Source: Tridacna crocea (lineage: Eukaryota > Mollusca > Bivalvia > Cardiida > Cardiidae). From it: a stretch of 64,000 nucleotides of DNA. A program made the position numbers and the translations under genes. Positions 10,701-25,700 of this stretch are shown one piece after another; the stretch's first letter is position 1; each line of letters begins with the position of its first letter. Location of the stretch: NCBI GenBank assembly GCA_943736015.1, contig OX031060.1, positions 7,701,501 through 7,765,500 of the forward strand. Reading direction: 5' to 3'. The notes under the pieces are model-generated. The model was given only the letters and a program-made list of their open reading frames with translations, made no database searches and had not been told where the DNA came from.

Positions 10701-13700
10701 GACCATGGCAGAGGCAAAAGAATACACCTATAACAGGTTGCAGCAGGAACTTGACATTGCTCAATCGGTATGTCAATTTTAACCCTTTCTCAAACAAGCC
10801 CTCGTTTTTACGTGTCTGCAGTACAAGTCTTTAGAAAACACTGTGGGAAAAGGAGAAATTGCTCTTAACGAGCAATTTCTCCTTTTCCCACAGTGTTTTC
10901 TGCCCCTTCAGATAATTTTCTGCCATTGTTATGAAAGTTAGAATTGTCGTCTGCAAACTTTTTCAGTTTGAGAGAGTCTAAATTTTGTCGTTTGGGAAAG
11001 GGTTAACCATTACCTCACAACCTGTACTTTTGACGACCCTGAGAAAGAAGCCTTTAGAAAACATTGTAGGAAAAGGAGAAAATGCTGGTAACCAGCATTT
11101 TCTCCTTTTCCCACTATGTTTTCTACCATTCACAAAACAAATTTCAAATTTTCAGTCACTTTTATTTTGTTGTCTGCAAAGACTTTGGATTTGGACAAAC
11201 CAAATATTTTGTCGTTTGGTAGTACCAATGAGTTAACTCTTCCCAACCACGCTGAAATATAACCTGTTGCTGTTCGTGTGCTATAATTCGTCTGAAATAG
11301 TTTTCCTTTTATTTTTTCCTCATCTGTTCTCACAGAAAAAGTCGAGGTAATGTTGCAGCTGCATCATCATCCTAGTCCGTATTCGGTGTCATCATTGTGC
11401 AAAACTTCGACATTTTATAAAATCTCTGTAATAACTTAACGTAGTGGACCCGTAATAGAAAACAGCTATTTCTATATAATATTATTCTACAAAATTTGCT
11501 AAGATTGAAAATAAGTATTATTGTACTACTTTCGCCGAGGCACTTTTTCCTTTTTGTCCTTCCTAGAATTATCATTTATAAATCTAAAACTACTATATTC
11601 TCATTACAAATGGACATAATAATTACCTCCCTTTTCTGGAAATTAACAAAACTATCGACAAATAATTTAAAGAAAGACATCAAAGGGATTCCTAGTCAGT
11701 TAAAAATGTGCAAAAATATTACATCTGTACAAATCTGTCTTTATCAACTGTCGAGAAATTTTATGCCATGCTGCCCCAGAAGTATTACGAGTCCACTACC
11801 TTAAGATATTTACCTCAATATGGACACATTGTTGACTGTCAAAAACCCATACAACAGGGACAGATAACTATCAAAGTATTTTTAGACATAGTTACGCCCC
11901 TTTTTCAACATGGTGCTCTGGTTTATTTCAGGGATGGACAGTTTTCTAAACATTTTAGAATTTTGAAAAATGAGCAACATCTATTTACTGTGACAGATAA
12001 TTACCCATATTTCCATTATAGCTTTGATGTCTTGTAAGAAAAGACAAGTTTCTTTCTTTCCCTTCGGTTTTGTCTGCTTATAAGGCTGTACATAGCTGAA
12101 GTGTTGCAACCCCCACCCCTTTTAAACACCCCCCCCCCTTTGAAAGTAATTCGTTTGTGTTTTCCGTTTTAATTCTCATGAATGATATCATCTTTTTTCC
12201 AAATGACATGCTTAAATATGGCTATTTAAAACTGAAAGATGACAAGCTCAAGCTGGAGTGTGATACAAAACAAACTAAAGGTCTTTTCCATTAAAAAAAC
12301 AGTATGGGATTTGGAGAAAATGCTGGTTACCAAGTTTCTTCTCCTTTTCCAATAATGTTTTCAAAATGCTTCTTCTTCAAGGTTAGTTGAATCACAGGAT
12401 TGTTTGATAAAGGAATAAAGGACCTTCATGGTCCTGTTGTTTTGATGTATATTAATTCTCCATTGTTTGTGAATCATGTGGAACAGAAAAAATATGTTTT
12501 TCCAAGTAACTTATATTACAGTTATTGTCATAAATTATTAATTGCCATATTTTATTAAGATTAATATTTTGGTTACAAAACTTTGTTATTGTATATTCAT
12601 CCTAGTTATGTTTTATGTGCACCTGACTTGAAACAGGTAACTTTTCAACAAACTTCCCTTCTCTTTATGACCCTGAGGAACAAGGCTTAACTCTTAGCCA
12701 CACAGTCCCGATTTTTAACGCCCTGAGAAATATAGCCTTTGAAAACATTGGTGGGAAAAGGAGAAAATGTTGGTAACCGGCATTTTCTCCTTTTCCCACA
12801 ATGTTTTCTACCCTTTTCAAATCAATTTACAATTTTTGAGTCTCATCTATTTTGTCGTCTGCAAATGCGTTCAATTCGGACAAGTCCAAAATTTTGTGGT
12901 TTGGTAAACGGTTAAAAAACATTGTAGGATAAGGAAAATATGCTTGTTGCTAGCATTTTCTATCATTTTGAAGACAAATCCCAACAGTTGAGCAAATTTC
13001 ATTTGTTTTCTAAAAACACCTTCACTTTTCCAAGACAGAAATTTTATCATCTGGTGAAGAAAACATGAAGTTATTAAATGAAATCAACTTGAAGTTTTCT
13101 TTCATGTACATGTATAAGATTTTGGAACTTTATGAATCATCTATCATAGAATGAAAAAAATGAATCATTTACAAAGCAAAATATATATTAAAAAAATAGA
13201 TAATGATAATGTATTTTCTTTGCCTCAAATTTTTTTCAGGAGCTGAAGTTGAAAGATGAAGAATGTGCCAAACTACTCAAAGTTCGAGATCAGATTGGAG
13301 AGGAATTAGAAGAATTGACTGCAAGTCTCTTTGAGGTTTGGATTTTTTTATTTTCTTGCTGTTTCTGTTGGTTATTTTTAGCCGATGTCAGTTTGAAAGT
13401 AGCATAGTTTTACATGTGATTTTTTAGCTCCGCTGGCCGAAGACCAGCGGGCTTATGTCATGGCCAGGTGTCGGTTGTGCGTCCGTCTGTGCATTAACCC
13501 TTTACTCCATAGATACTCATTTCTATGCATTGCTTGTAGGAGTCTTTGGAAAACATTGTGGCAAAAGGTGAAATTGCTCGTCACGAGCAATTTCACCTTT
13601 TGCCACAATGTTTTCTATGCTATCAAAAGGTGTCATATACACATAAGAAACAGCTTCATCCTTACTGTTATTTACGGACAATTAGAGATACCATAGAAAT

Positions 13701-16700
13701 GTCTTATGGGGTGAAGGGTTAACTTTTATTTCAAATATCTTTTTCTGTAAAAACTACCCATCCAAATTTGATGAAACTTAACAGAAATCATCCTGCTGTG
13801 GTCCTCTTTAGATTTTTTCTAAATAATTTGATTCCTTCAAAAATTCTGAACAACTTCTGAATTTTGTAATTGTCCCAAAGTTATGTAACTTTCAAAGTTA
13901 GAAAAAATTCTGAGAATAAGAATGAGAAAGTTCTCAATAATGAATATGGATTGATGGATATTTTTATGAATACGGACCCTATTGTCCAAGTACCTGAAAA
14001 GTTCATTGGCATCTGGTGCCAAAAACAGAATATCATTAATTCATTACCAAAGGACAAAATTTTAGGTTTGTCCAAATCGAAAGAATTTGCAGACGACAAA
14101 ATAAAAGTAACTGAAAATTTGAAATTCATTTTGTGAAGGGTAGAAAACATTGTGGGAAAAGGAGAAAATGCTGGTTACCAGCATTTTCTCCTTTTCCCAC
14201 AATGTTTTCTAAAGTCTTCTTTTTAGGGTCATCGAAAGTAGGGATTGTGTGGTAATGGGTTTAATACAAGTGTTTGTCAGGCTGCCTGTAAAATGTCAGT
14301 GGATATCTCTGAATTTTGTTTCTTCTATTTGTTTTTAGGAAGCAAACAAAATGGTGCAAGATGCAAATTTAAAGAGGATACACTCTGAGAAGTTGTTAGA
14401 AGATGCTAATAATCAGGTAACGGTTTGTTCCATCTCTTTCTTTTATCTGTTTTGCTCAATGTATATATTTTTACTTGTTTGTATAATTGAATAAACTTTC
14501 TTTCTATGCATCTGTCTATTTACCTATGATTTTGTGTAGCAGTTCCGTGTAATTCTATATTTTCTGAGTATTATGAGGATTTTTTTTATACCCCAGCAAA
14601 ACGAATGTTTTTGGATGGGGGGGGGGGGGTATACTGGAATCAGCCTGTCTGTCCATGTGTCTGTCTGTCCGTGTGTCTGTCTGTGTACAAAATTCTTGTA
14701 ATTTTGTGTTACAAACTCTTCCTACAGTTTCCCTTCAATTGTATTGAAACTTTGCACATCTACTGATCATATATTGAAGATTTGCAACATGCAATTTTCA
14801 AGTGTCAGCTCTTCCTGGTTGAGGAATTATCTTCCGTTGAACTTGACACTTATTTCTGTCAAGGCGCTGGCTGGGGTATTAAGTCACATTGACAGTTCTA
14901 GTTGATACTTGACCTGAAAATAAAAACTTTGTCCATTTTGAATATATTTGCTGACTGCAAGCTAAATGTTGCTCAAAAAAACACTTTGTCTTTCAGAAGT
15001 AAGAAAATATGGAGAAAAGACAGTTTACACTGGCATTTTTTTCTCTTTTACACAATGAATTGAAAAGCATGGCAAAGGTTTGTGATCTGATTTTTTTTTT
15101 GTCAGATTGAAGTTCTGAAGGCAGAGGTGGTAGCGTTGAAGCAGCTGGTACTGACTTCGACCCCAAGTTCTCCGAACAAGCATCTACATCCACAAATAGC
15201 AAATGGCGAGGTTAAAGACAAAGAAAAGGACAAGAAAAAGGAGAAAGGATCCAAACCATTTTGGAAAACTCATCGAAGGTATGTAAAATAAATTATATGT
15301 ATCCTTAACCCCTTACCACGAAATCCCAAATTTTATGACTCTGAACAACAAGATTTTTGAAAACATTGCGGGGGAAAAGAGAAAATGCTGTTTACCAGCA
15401 TTTTCTTAACTCATTACCACACAACAAAATTTTAGACTAGTCCAAATTGAAAGCATTTGCAGACGACAAAATAAAAGTGACTGAAAATTTGAATTTTGTA
15501 ATGTGAAGGGTTGAAAACATTGTGGGAAAAGGAGAAAATGCTGGTTACCAGCATTTTCTCCTTTTCCTACAATGTTTTCTAAAGGCTTCTTTCACAGGGG
15601 CATCAAAAGCAGGGATTGTGTGGTAATGGGTTAATTTTCCACAATCTTCTTTGTATCCTATCAAAGATGGAAATCTTCACATGGGCCTACTTTTATTTTG
15701 TTGTCTGCAAGTGCTATCAATTGGGTCAAATTCAGAATTTTGTTTATTTGAAAAGTTTTCTAAGCCTTCTTCTTCAGGGTCTATAGAACTTTGAATTGCA
15801 TTATAAAGGTCTAACTCTTTACCAAACTACAAAATTCTAGACTTGTTCAAACTGAAAACATTACTGACAACAAGAAATGTTACTCAAAAATCAAAATTTG
15901 TTTTGAATAGGATAGAAAAAAGAAATTGTGAGAAAGGAGAAAATATTAGTAACCTCCTTTTCCCACTGTGTTTTCAAAAACTTCCTTTCTAATTGTCTTT
16001 AAAACTCAGGATTGTGGTATAGAGGGTCAAATGGAGTAAATTTTATCTCTTCAAAAAACAACAAAAAATTAGAGTTACTGAAACTTAACCCTTTATCACA
16101 CAGCAAAATTTTTTGCCTACCCAAACTTAAAGCATTTTCAGACGGCAACTTTGCTGTGCCTCAAATGAAGCAAGTTTTCTTTGATAAGCTGGAAAACTTC
16201 ATGAGAAATGGAGAAAATGCTGGTTACCAGCATTTTCTCCTTTCCCACAATGTTTTCCAAAGGCCTCTATCTCAGGATCATCAAAAGTTGTCATTGTGTG
16301 GTAAAAAGTTGAAGCATTTGTGGATGCACAAATCAAATGAAAAGATAGAATATGACTTTTGATAGGTTGGAAAACATTGTGGGTAAAGGAAAAAAAAGGC
16401 CATCTCTGTCAGGAAAATTAAAACTGTGGATTGTGCGGGAAAGCGGTAATACTGTGTAAATAAAGTGGTTGTCTGCCATAAGCATAGTGGGTATAAAATC
16501 AACCGTTTTGTTGCTCTACTTGTTGTGTTATATATATTATATGGCTGAATTTACACTTTACCAAACAATACAATGTAAACTTGTCTAATTGGAAAGCATT
16601 TCCGGATGACATGATGAATAATACTCAAAAATTGAAACTTGTGTTTGAAGGGATGGAAAACATTGTGGGTGACGGTGGCTAAGAGCATCCTCTCCTTTTC

Positions 16701-19700
16701 CAGCAATGTTTCCAAAAGTCTTCATATTCAGGGTTGTTAAAATCATGTATTGTGTTGTTAACCCTTTACCACAAAATAATGACTTTGACCACACTGAGGT
16801 AGAAGCCTTTTGAAAATATTGTGGGAAAAGGAGAAAATGCTGTTAACCAGCATTTTCTCTCTTTCCCAAAATGTTTTCTACCCTTCCCGTAGCAAATTTT
16901 GACTCTTCAGTCTGATTGATTTTTGTCGTCTGTAAATGCTTTCAATTTGGACCAATCTGTAAATTTGTCGGTTGGTGCAGAATTAAAGAGTGAAAACAGA
17001 TTTTTTAGGTAACATTATGTGGTAAAAACTCTCTGAAAAAGTTTTCTGTGGAATTCTATACGAACAATTTGTAGATTAAAAGTATTACCAAAGTACTTAA
17101 TGATATGTATCAATAAGCTTGGAAGATTTATCTCCCTTCCTGCCCCTGAAGAATTTATATCGGGCAATAGAATAGTTGTCTCTTTTACTTGTAACCCTTG
17201 GACTTCTTAGCCCAACTCACTGACATTTTGTGTACAGTGTAGATCACGATGATTTTGCACAGATAATGCAGATTGATCTCGGATCTTGGTCTGATAAGAA
17301 GACATTTGAAATAGGACTGTTGGTTTTTACTTTTGGTTTGAAAGTTTGATTTGTTTTATTAAACAGGATAAAGGTTGAATTTTTTCATAGGACCAAATTT
17401 TAGACATGTCTGAATTGAATACCTTTCCATATAACAAAATGTACATGACTTAAAAACTTAAATTGGTCTGTTATAAGGGGAGAAAACTCTGTGGAAAAAG
17501 GAGAAAATGCTGGACACTAGCATTTTCTCCTTTTTAGCTCACCTGAGCACAACGTGCTCAAGGGGAGCTTTTAGGATCACCCGGTGTCCGTCGTGCGTCG
17601 TCCGTCGTGCGTCGTCAACAAACATCAACTCCTCCTAAACCCCTGGGCGGATTTGGACCAAACTTGGCAGGAATGTTCCTTGGGAAGTCCTCTTTAAAAA
17701 TTGTTCACAGAATTTGATTCCATCAAAAACTCTGGTTGCCATGGCAACAAAATGGAATTTTTTAGCAAATTCTTTAAAAATCTTCTCCTCTGAAACCGCT
17801 GGTCGGATTTTGAAATAATTTCACAGATATGTTCCTTGGGTGACCCTTTTCAAAAATTGTTCGTGAAATTTTGATTCGTCAAAAATTGTGGCTCTGGTGA
17901 ATGGGGGCTTCTTGCACTATACAGAAATGAAGAAATTCTTTAAAAATCTTCTCCTCTGAAACCGCTGGTCTGATTTTGAAATGATTTCACAGATATGTTC
18001 CTTGGGTGACCCTTTTCAAAATTTGTTCGTGAAATTTTGATCCATCAAAAAATGTGGCTCTGGTGAATGGGGGCTTCTTGCACTATACAGAAATGAAGGA
18101 ATTCTTAAAAAATCTTCTTCTCTGAAACAGCTTGTTAGATTTTGAAATAATTTCACAGAGTTGTTCCTTGGGTTACCCTTTTCAAAAATTGTTGCGAAAT
18201 TTTGATTGGTCAAGAAACATGGCTCTGGTGAATGGGGGCTACTTGCACTATACAGAAATGAAGAAATTCTTGAAAATTCTTCTTCTCTGAAATGGCTGGA
18301 CAGATTTTAAAATAATTTCACAGAGATGTTCCTTGGGTGACCTTTTTCTAAAAATGTTCGCGAAATTTTGATTGGCCAAGAAACATAGCTCTAGTGAATG
18401 GGGGCTACTTGCACTATATGGAATGAAGAAATTCTTGAAAATTCTTCTTCTCTGAAACCCGTGGTCAGATTTTAAAATAATCTGACAGAGACGTTCTTTG
18501 GGTGACCCTTTCTAAAAGCTGTACATATAATTTTGATCCGTCAAGAAATATGGCTCTTGTGAATGGGGGCTACTTGCACTATACGGACATGATGAAATTC
18601 TTTAAAATTCTCTCTTCTCTGAAACCCCTGGTCAGATTTTGAAATAATTTCAGAGAGATGTTCCTTGGGTGACCCTTTTCAAAACTTGTTTGTAAATTTT
18701 GATCCATCAAGAAACATGGCTCTCGTGGATGGGGGCTACTTGCTCTTATACAGAAATGAAGAATTCTTAAAAATTCTTCTTTTTGAAACTGATGGTCAGA
18801 TTTCGAAATGACTTTTACAGGTGACCTTTTGAAAATTGCTTGGCAAAATTATAAATTTGGTTCCAATGTTTCAGTACTTCAAAAAAAAAAATAGACTATG
18901 GTCATCTCAAAAATTCAGGTGAGCGATCCAGGGCCATCTTGGCCCTCTTGTTCTATATTTGTGTTTAAGTCTTTTTCTATAGGGTTAGTAACACATGTTA
19001 GGACTATTTGTTAATGCATGAGGCTCTATTTAGGGGAATTAAGTCACGTTCTTTAACTTTTTACTACACAGTCCCGACTTTTGACGACCCTGAGAAAGAA
19101 AGCCTTTGAAAACACAGTGGGAAAAGAAGCAAATGCTGATAACCAGCATTTCCTCCTTTACCCACAATGTTCTCTATCCTGCTGGAAACAAATTCAATTT
19201 TTGACTTATGCTTAATTTTTTGTCTGCAAGTGCTTTTAATTTGGATGAGTCTAAAATTTTATTGTTTGGGAAGGAGTTAAAAACTCTAGATATTGTTATC
19301 ATCTTTCTTCTCTAGATCAACAAGTCATCATCAGTTTACACAAGAGGACAGAAATCAGGCTGAAGCCGAACACAGAGCGATAACCGATAAATGCAAGGAG
19401 GTCAGTATACTAATGCCCTTTAACCCTTTCCCAAACGACAAAGTTTGGACTCTTCAAAACTGAAAGAGATTGCAGACGACAATTTTAGATTATGAGAAAA
19501 TGGCAGAAAGTTCTCAAAAAGGGTAGAAGACACTGTGGGAAAAGGAGAAATTGGTCGTTACGAGCAATTTCTCCTTTTCCCACAGTGTTTTCAAAAGCCT
19601 CTTAACTGCAGACACGTAAAAACCAGGGCTTGTTTGGGAAAGGGTTAACTCGTTTCCAAACAATTCCAAGTTTTGACGCCTTTGAAGAAAAAGCCTTTTG

Positions 19701-22700
19701 AATACATTGTGGGAAAAGGAGAAAATACAAGCTTTTTCAGCTTGTAACAAAGACATTTTTAGTATCTCCTAGTGTTTGTGCACCACAGGTTGGACTGTAA
19801 TTGCGATTGATAAGTTGGATGGGGCTAATATGATGGAAAATGTCTTTTGAAGATTGAATATTCTAGGAAAAAGGAGAAATGTTCTTTGCCAGCATTTGTT
19901 TTTTATCTGCCACACATTCTAGGCCTTCTTCATCAGGGCTGGAAAAAGATGGGTTTGTTTGGCAAAGGTTGAATCTTTGTAAGTTTTAAACCATTACCAC
20001 ACAATCCCTACTTTTGACAACCCTGAGAAAGAAGCCTTTAGAAAACAAATTTGAAATTTTCAGTCACTTTCAATTTGTTGTTTGAGGGATTGTGTGGTAA
20101 TGACTTAAACTGTCATGGATTAGAACCCTTACGTAAAAATAATGAGTTTTAATGACCCTTAGAAAGAAGCCTTTGAAAAACATTGTGAGAAAATGCTGGA
20201 AACCAGCATTTTCTCCTTTTCCCAAAATGTTTTCTATCCATTCTAAACACAAATTTCAAACTTTGAGGCACATTTATTTTAATGTCTGCAAATGCTTTCA
20301 ATTTGAACAAGTCTAAAATTTTGTTGCTTGGTGTTATGTTGATCATGCCGCCTGCCCTTTTATCATCATGTGACATTTACTAGTATTTGGTTCAAAACCC
20401 CCCTAGGACAAAACCCCCCTAGGACAAAACCCCCCTGGACAAAACACCCCTGGACAAAACACCCCTGGACAAAACACCCATACCCTTAACTGAAAAGTGG
20501 ACAAAACCCCCATGGTTTTAAATGATTCTTTTTGTACGATCATTTTAAACATGAATAAAATTTACTGCTTTAAATACTTGTGGGGGTTGTAAAAAATAAT
20601 GTTTTTGTATAAGTTAAATTGATTTGATATGAATTTTTTTTCTTTAAATTGTGCCTTATGATAAAAAATGTGTTTTTTTCTTAAAAGTTTGCTTTATGAC
20701 CAAAAATGTGTTTTTTTTCTTCTTAATACATTCATAATAAATTCATAATAAATTATAAATGCAATCATACAATGGAAAAAATCATTTATATATTAATCAA
20801 AGGATTTTTTTTTTCTTATTTGGTGCTTTTATATGTTCAAATCTACAACTAAATATTAGTGAATATGACAGGTGTAAACATGCAAATCAGGTGATTAATC
20901 CCTTCTCAACACCTGTCTTGCCCAAGTCTGCATAGGTGTTGATATATCAATAGAAATTATCAACAAACTTGAGGTACAAATTAAAATAAGATAATATCTA
21001 AATCATTTTTTGCCTTTCATGTTTGATCTTTTTCCTTAAATCAAACAGACTTGTTTTGAATACTTTAAAACTGTTTGCAAATTATGTGTTTTCTCAAATT
21101 TACATGCTTTTTATATATGATGGGGGTTTTGTCCTAGGGGGGTTTTATCCTAGGGGGGTTTTGTCCTAGGGGGGTTTTGTCCTACACTCGTCCATCGAAG
21201 TGTCTTTCTATAACTTTGAACCCTTTACTCCATTGATACTTGTTTCTAGGCATTGCTTGTAGGAGCCTTTGGAAAACACTGTAGCAAAAGGTGAAATTGC
21301 TCATGACGAGCAATTTCACCTTTTGTCACAATGTTTTCTATACTTTCAAAAGGTGTCATATACACATAAGAAACGGCTTCATCCTTGCTGTTATTTATGG
21401 TCAATTAGAGATACCATAGAAATGCCTTATGGGGTAAAGGGTTAAATTTCATTTTCCCAAAATGTCGTAGACCATCATATTTTCATGTTGTAACCTATTT
21501 CCAAAGTATTGCAAATTCATATAACCAAGAGTACAATGTATATAGTAGGAAATTAAATATTGCATGGCTGTCTCTTTTTCTTCAAGATTGATCCTGTATG
21601 TTTTGAAGAATTCCGAAATTGGAGACAGCAGCCCGATTTATCCAGGAACAGTCCTTTTATAGCCAGAATAGCAGCAGAAGATATATGTACATGTCTAAAT
21701 TTTGCCAACACACAGGTGAGTAAAACATACATCTAGACAATCCAAACACTACAATTCTGTCTTGATCTTGACTTCTTTTGAAATAAGTTTATAAGTATTT
21801 TATCTATGTCAGATGAGGAAGTTGCAAACTGATCGCTATGTAAGACATTATCAAGAAACAAATGTAGCTCTTGATTAGGGGATTTGGACAAAAAACACTG
21901 TGTGAAAAGGAGATAATACTGGTTACTCATATTTTCCATGTTTCCCTTAACCCTTTACCCCATAAGGCATTTCTATGGGATCTATAATGGATGCTAAGTA
22001 ACAGCCAAGGATGAAGCCGTTTCTCATGTGTATATGACACCTTTTGATAGTGTAGAAAACACTGTGGCAAAAGGTTAAATTGCTCGTCATGAGCAATTTC
22101 ACCTTTTGCCTCAATGTTTTCCAAAGGCTCCTACAAGCAATGTGTAGAAATGAGTATCTATGGAGTTAATGTTTCCAAAAGCCTCTATTGAAAAGAGAGG
22201 ATCTCCCAGAAAGGTTTACCTGTTAGTGACAAACACTGCAGTGGACAAGTTATTTAGTATTCCATATCCTTTAGTTATTTTGAAGTCATTTATAATGTGA
22301 AAAGACTTAACCCTTCCCAGATAAGCCCTGGTTTTTATGGCTCCGAGGCTGAAGGTGTTTGAAAATAACGAGCATTTTCTTCTTTTTCCTCAGTGTTTTC
22401 TATCCACAGAGATAAAAATGCCACCATTTTAGCTTCTCTAAATTTGTCGTCTCCAAATTCTTTCACTTTCAGCAGACCAAAATTACCTCATCTGGTAAGG
22501 ACTAATTTTTTTCTGTTTTTCTGTTTGAGCAGCTAGCAGAGAAAGTTTTGACGTGTGTAGAAAAGAATACTCTAGCCATAGAACCTATACCAGGAGAAAA
22601 TAATCTCCCAAGGTAAGCTTGTGTTAAAGTGGATTCAAATTTGTTGACTTCAGTTCATGATTTAAGATCATTTTTCTGTTAGAGTAGGTTGCAGAGAAAG

Positions 22701-25700
22701 TTTTGACGTGTGTTGAATAGAATGCTCTAGCCATAGAATCTCATCTGTAAAATTGTAGATCTTTTCTCCTTTTCCCATAATGTTTAAATGCCTGCTGCAT
22801 CAGAGTAATCAAAATATTTGTTGGTATTTGCATTCTTTCCCTTTCCCATAATGTTTTATGATCTTTCATAGACATAAGTACTCTCTCATATGAGCCCATC
22901 TTTTTTTTTACTGCAAACGCTTTAATAATCACTTAAATCTAAAATTCCGTTTGTGATACTGAATCACTAATTAACCCATTACCACGCAATCCCTACTTTT
23001 GACGCCCCTGAGAAAGAAGCCTTTTGAAAACAGTGTGGGAAAAGGAGAAAATGCTGGTAACTAGCATTTTCTCCTTTTCCCACAGTGTTTTCTACCCTTC
23101 CCAGAACAAATTTCAATTTTTTAGTCACCTTTATTTTGTCGTCTGCAAATGCTTTCAATTCGGACCAGTCTAAAATTTTCTTGTGTGGTAAAGAGTTGAC
23201 CCCTAACCATGTTAGAAGAACTTTCACCAGTCTAATTTGAAAGCATTTTATAGCGACAATTTTAATGCGATTAAAATGATGGAGCTGTCTTTGATAGGGT
23301 AGGAGACATTGTCAGAAAAGGAGAAAATGCTTCTTACTAGCATTTTCTCCTTTTTCCACAATGTTTTCAAAAGACTTCTAAGAATTGTTAAAACTCAGGA
23401 TCGTGTAATAGTTAATAACTATCTTGAACTTTCTTCTAAAAAAAATTTAATGTTCTACTTTGTATTTTCAGACTGTGTCATTTATCCAATGTTCATAAAT
23501 TATGTAATTATAAAGTCAAACTCGGGGACGATCCAGAATGGTACACCATATCCCATATATGCAGGAATAGAGTAAGTAGAACTTTGGCATGGGAACAGAC
23601 ACCATAGTAGATCATCAGCATGAGTTTACCCATCCTCGGAACACAGGATTAACCCTTTACCAAACTACAAAATTTTAGACAGGTCCAAATTGAAAGCACT
23701 TGCAGAGGACAAAATAATAGTAACTAAAAAATTAAAATCTGTTTTTAGCAGGGTAGAAAACATTGTGGAAAAAGGAGAAAATGCTGGTTACCAGCATTTT
23801 CTTCTTTTCCCACAATGTTTTCAAAAGGCTTCTATTTCAGGGTCGTAAAAACCAGGGATTGTTTGGTAAAGCATTACGTTACTCTCCATGCATTACCCCT
23901 GGGAAAATTGACTAGCAAATTGTCGTTTCTTATGAATATTCATATGGTTGGAAAGTACCCGAATAGCCAATGGAAAGATCGATAACATATTCATTCTCTC
24001 TTGTCGGGAGGGCAATTTCATTTCGTCAGTTACTAAAAACAGAAATTTTCTCCTTTTCCCACAGTGTTTTCTAAAGGCTTCAAAAAGGCGTCAAAAGTAG
24101 GGATTGTGTGGTAATGGGTTAAGATATGAAAGGCATCATCAGAAATTAATAAAAAGAACAGGCAACTTTTGTTTTGAGAAAACTTAAAAAAACATTTTTT
24201 GTTTACTGCACAATCCTGAGTTTGAAAACATTGTGGGAAAAGGAGAAAATGCTGGTTACTAGCATTTTCTCCTTTTCCTACAGTGTTTTCTACTCTTTTG
24301 CAGACAGATTGCATCATTGGTGCAACATGTAATGTCTCAATGGTTTTATTTATAATCATGTTTCCAGTATGGATATGTTCAGAATTTTGTTGTGTGGTAG
24401 AGAATAAAAAAAACAAAACATCAAAGCAAATGAAGCTATTCTGTTGTTGTAGCAAAAACATATTTTTCATTGATTGAGAAACAAGTTCTTACAACTTATA
24501 CTTACACTCTTCTGAATCAGCTTCCTGGGAACTTTACCAGTACTTGTGCCAAATATGTTGGCGGACGGAAAATCACAAAGTTGTTGTATTCTGTTGTGAT
24601 ATTTGAGTTTCTTTGTGTTTTTACAGATCACTGCAGTATGTGACTTTTTTACCTATATCAGGTACATACAGCAAGGCTTAGTCAAAAGTCAAGGTAAGAA
24701 TGATTTGAACTGGTTACAAGATTACAAAATTTAACGCTTATGTTACTGAAAAAGTAAAATAAAATTTTAACCCTTTACCGCACAATGTGGACTTTTTACA
24801 ACCCTTTGAATGAGCCTTTTGAAAACATTGTGGGAAAAGGAGAAAATGCTGGTAACCAGCATTTTCTCCTTTTCCCACAAGGTTTACTACCCAATCAGTG
24901 AAGAATTAAATCACTTTGAAATTGTCGTCTGCAAATGCTTTCTATTTGGACCAGCGTTAGATTTTGTTGTCTGGTAAAGGGTTAAAGGTGACAGTAAAAA
25001 CTAAAATTTTCATAGTTCAAAGGTTTTTGTGGAGGAAAGATATCTCCCTATCATACAGAGTAGATCCAAGATCAGAGGGCATGTACATTGCCATCTGATC
25101 TTGATCTATCTGTCCGTAAAACTTCATTGAGTCACACTTACCAGCCTCATGCTTGTCCAGAGAATTTCAGACATTAACCCTTTCCAAAACGACAAATTTT
25201 TGGACTAGACCAAATTGAAAGCATTTGCAGACGACAATTCAACTCTTGCTGAAAAGATGATTTCTTTGTATAATAGGGTAGGAAACATTGTGGGAAAATG
25301 AGAAAATGCTGGTTACCAGCATTTTCTCCTTTTCCCAAAATGTTTTCAAATGGCTACTATTCCAGACCCGTAAAAACCAGGGATTGTTTGGGAAACGGTT
25401 AAATTAGAGCCGAGTCAAAAGGATTTTTCTTTGAAAAGGTAGAAAAAAGTTTTGTAAAAAGGAGAAAACTTGGTAACTAGCATTTTTTGTTGCTTTATTA
25501 CCAAAATGTTTTCAAAAAAACATTTTTCCTTGGGATCATTAAAACAGGATTGCTTGGTAGTAAAGATTTAACCCTTTACCAAACCACAAAATTTTAGACT
25601 GGTTCAGATTGAAAGCACTTGCAGAGGACAAAATAAACATAACTCAAACATGGGAATTTGTTTCCAGCAGTGTAGAAAACATTGTGGGAAAAGTGGAAAA

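Noticed and set aside
11496-12037. 102- and 109-codon frames in intron 2
   Set aside because: AT-rich, overlapping in different frames, no recognisable domain, no splice signals in keeping with the host gene.
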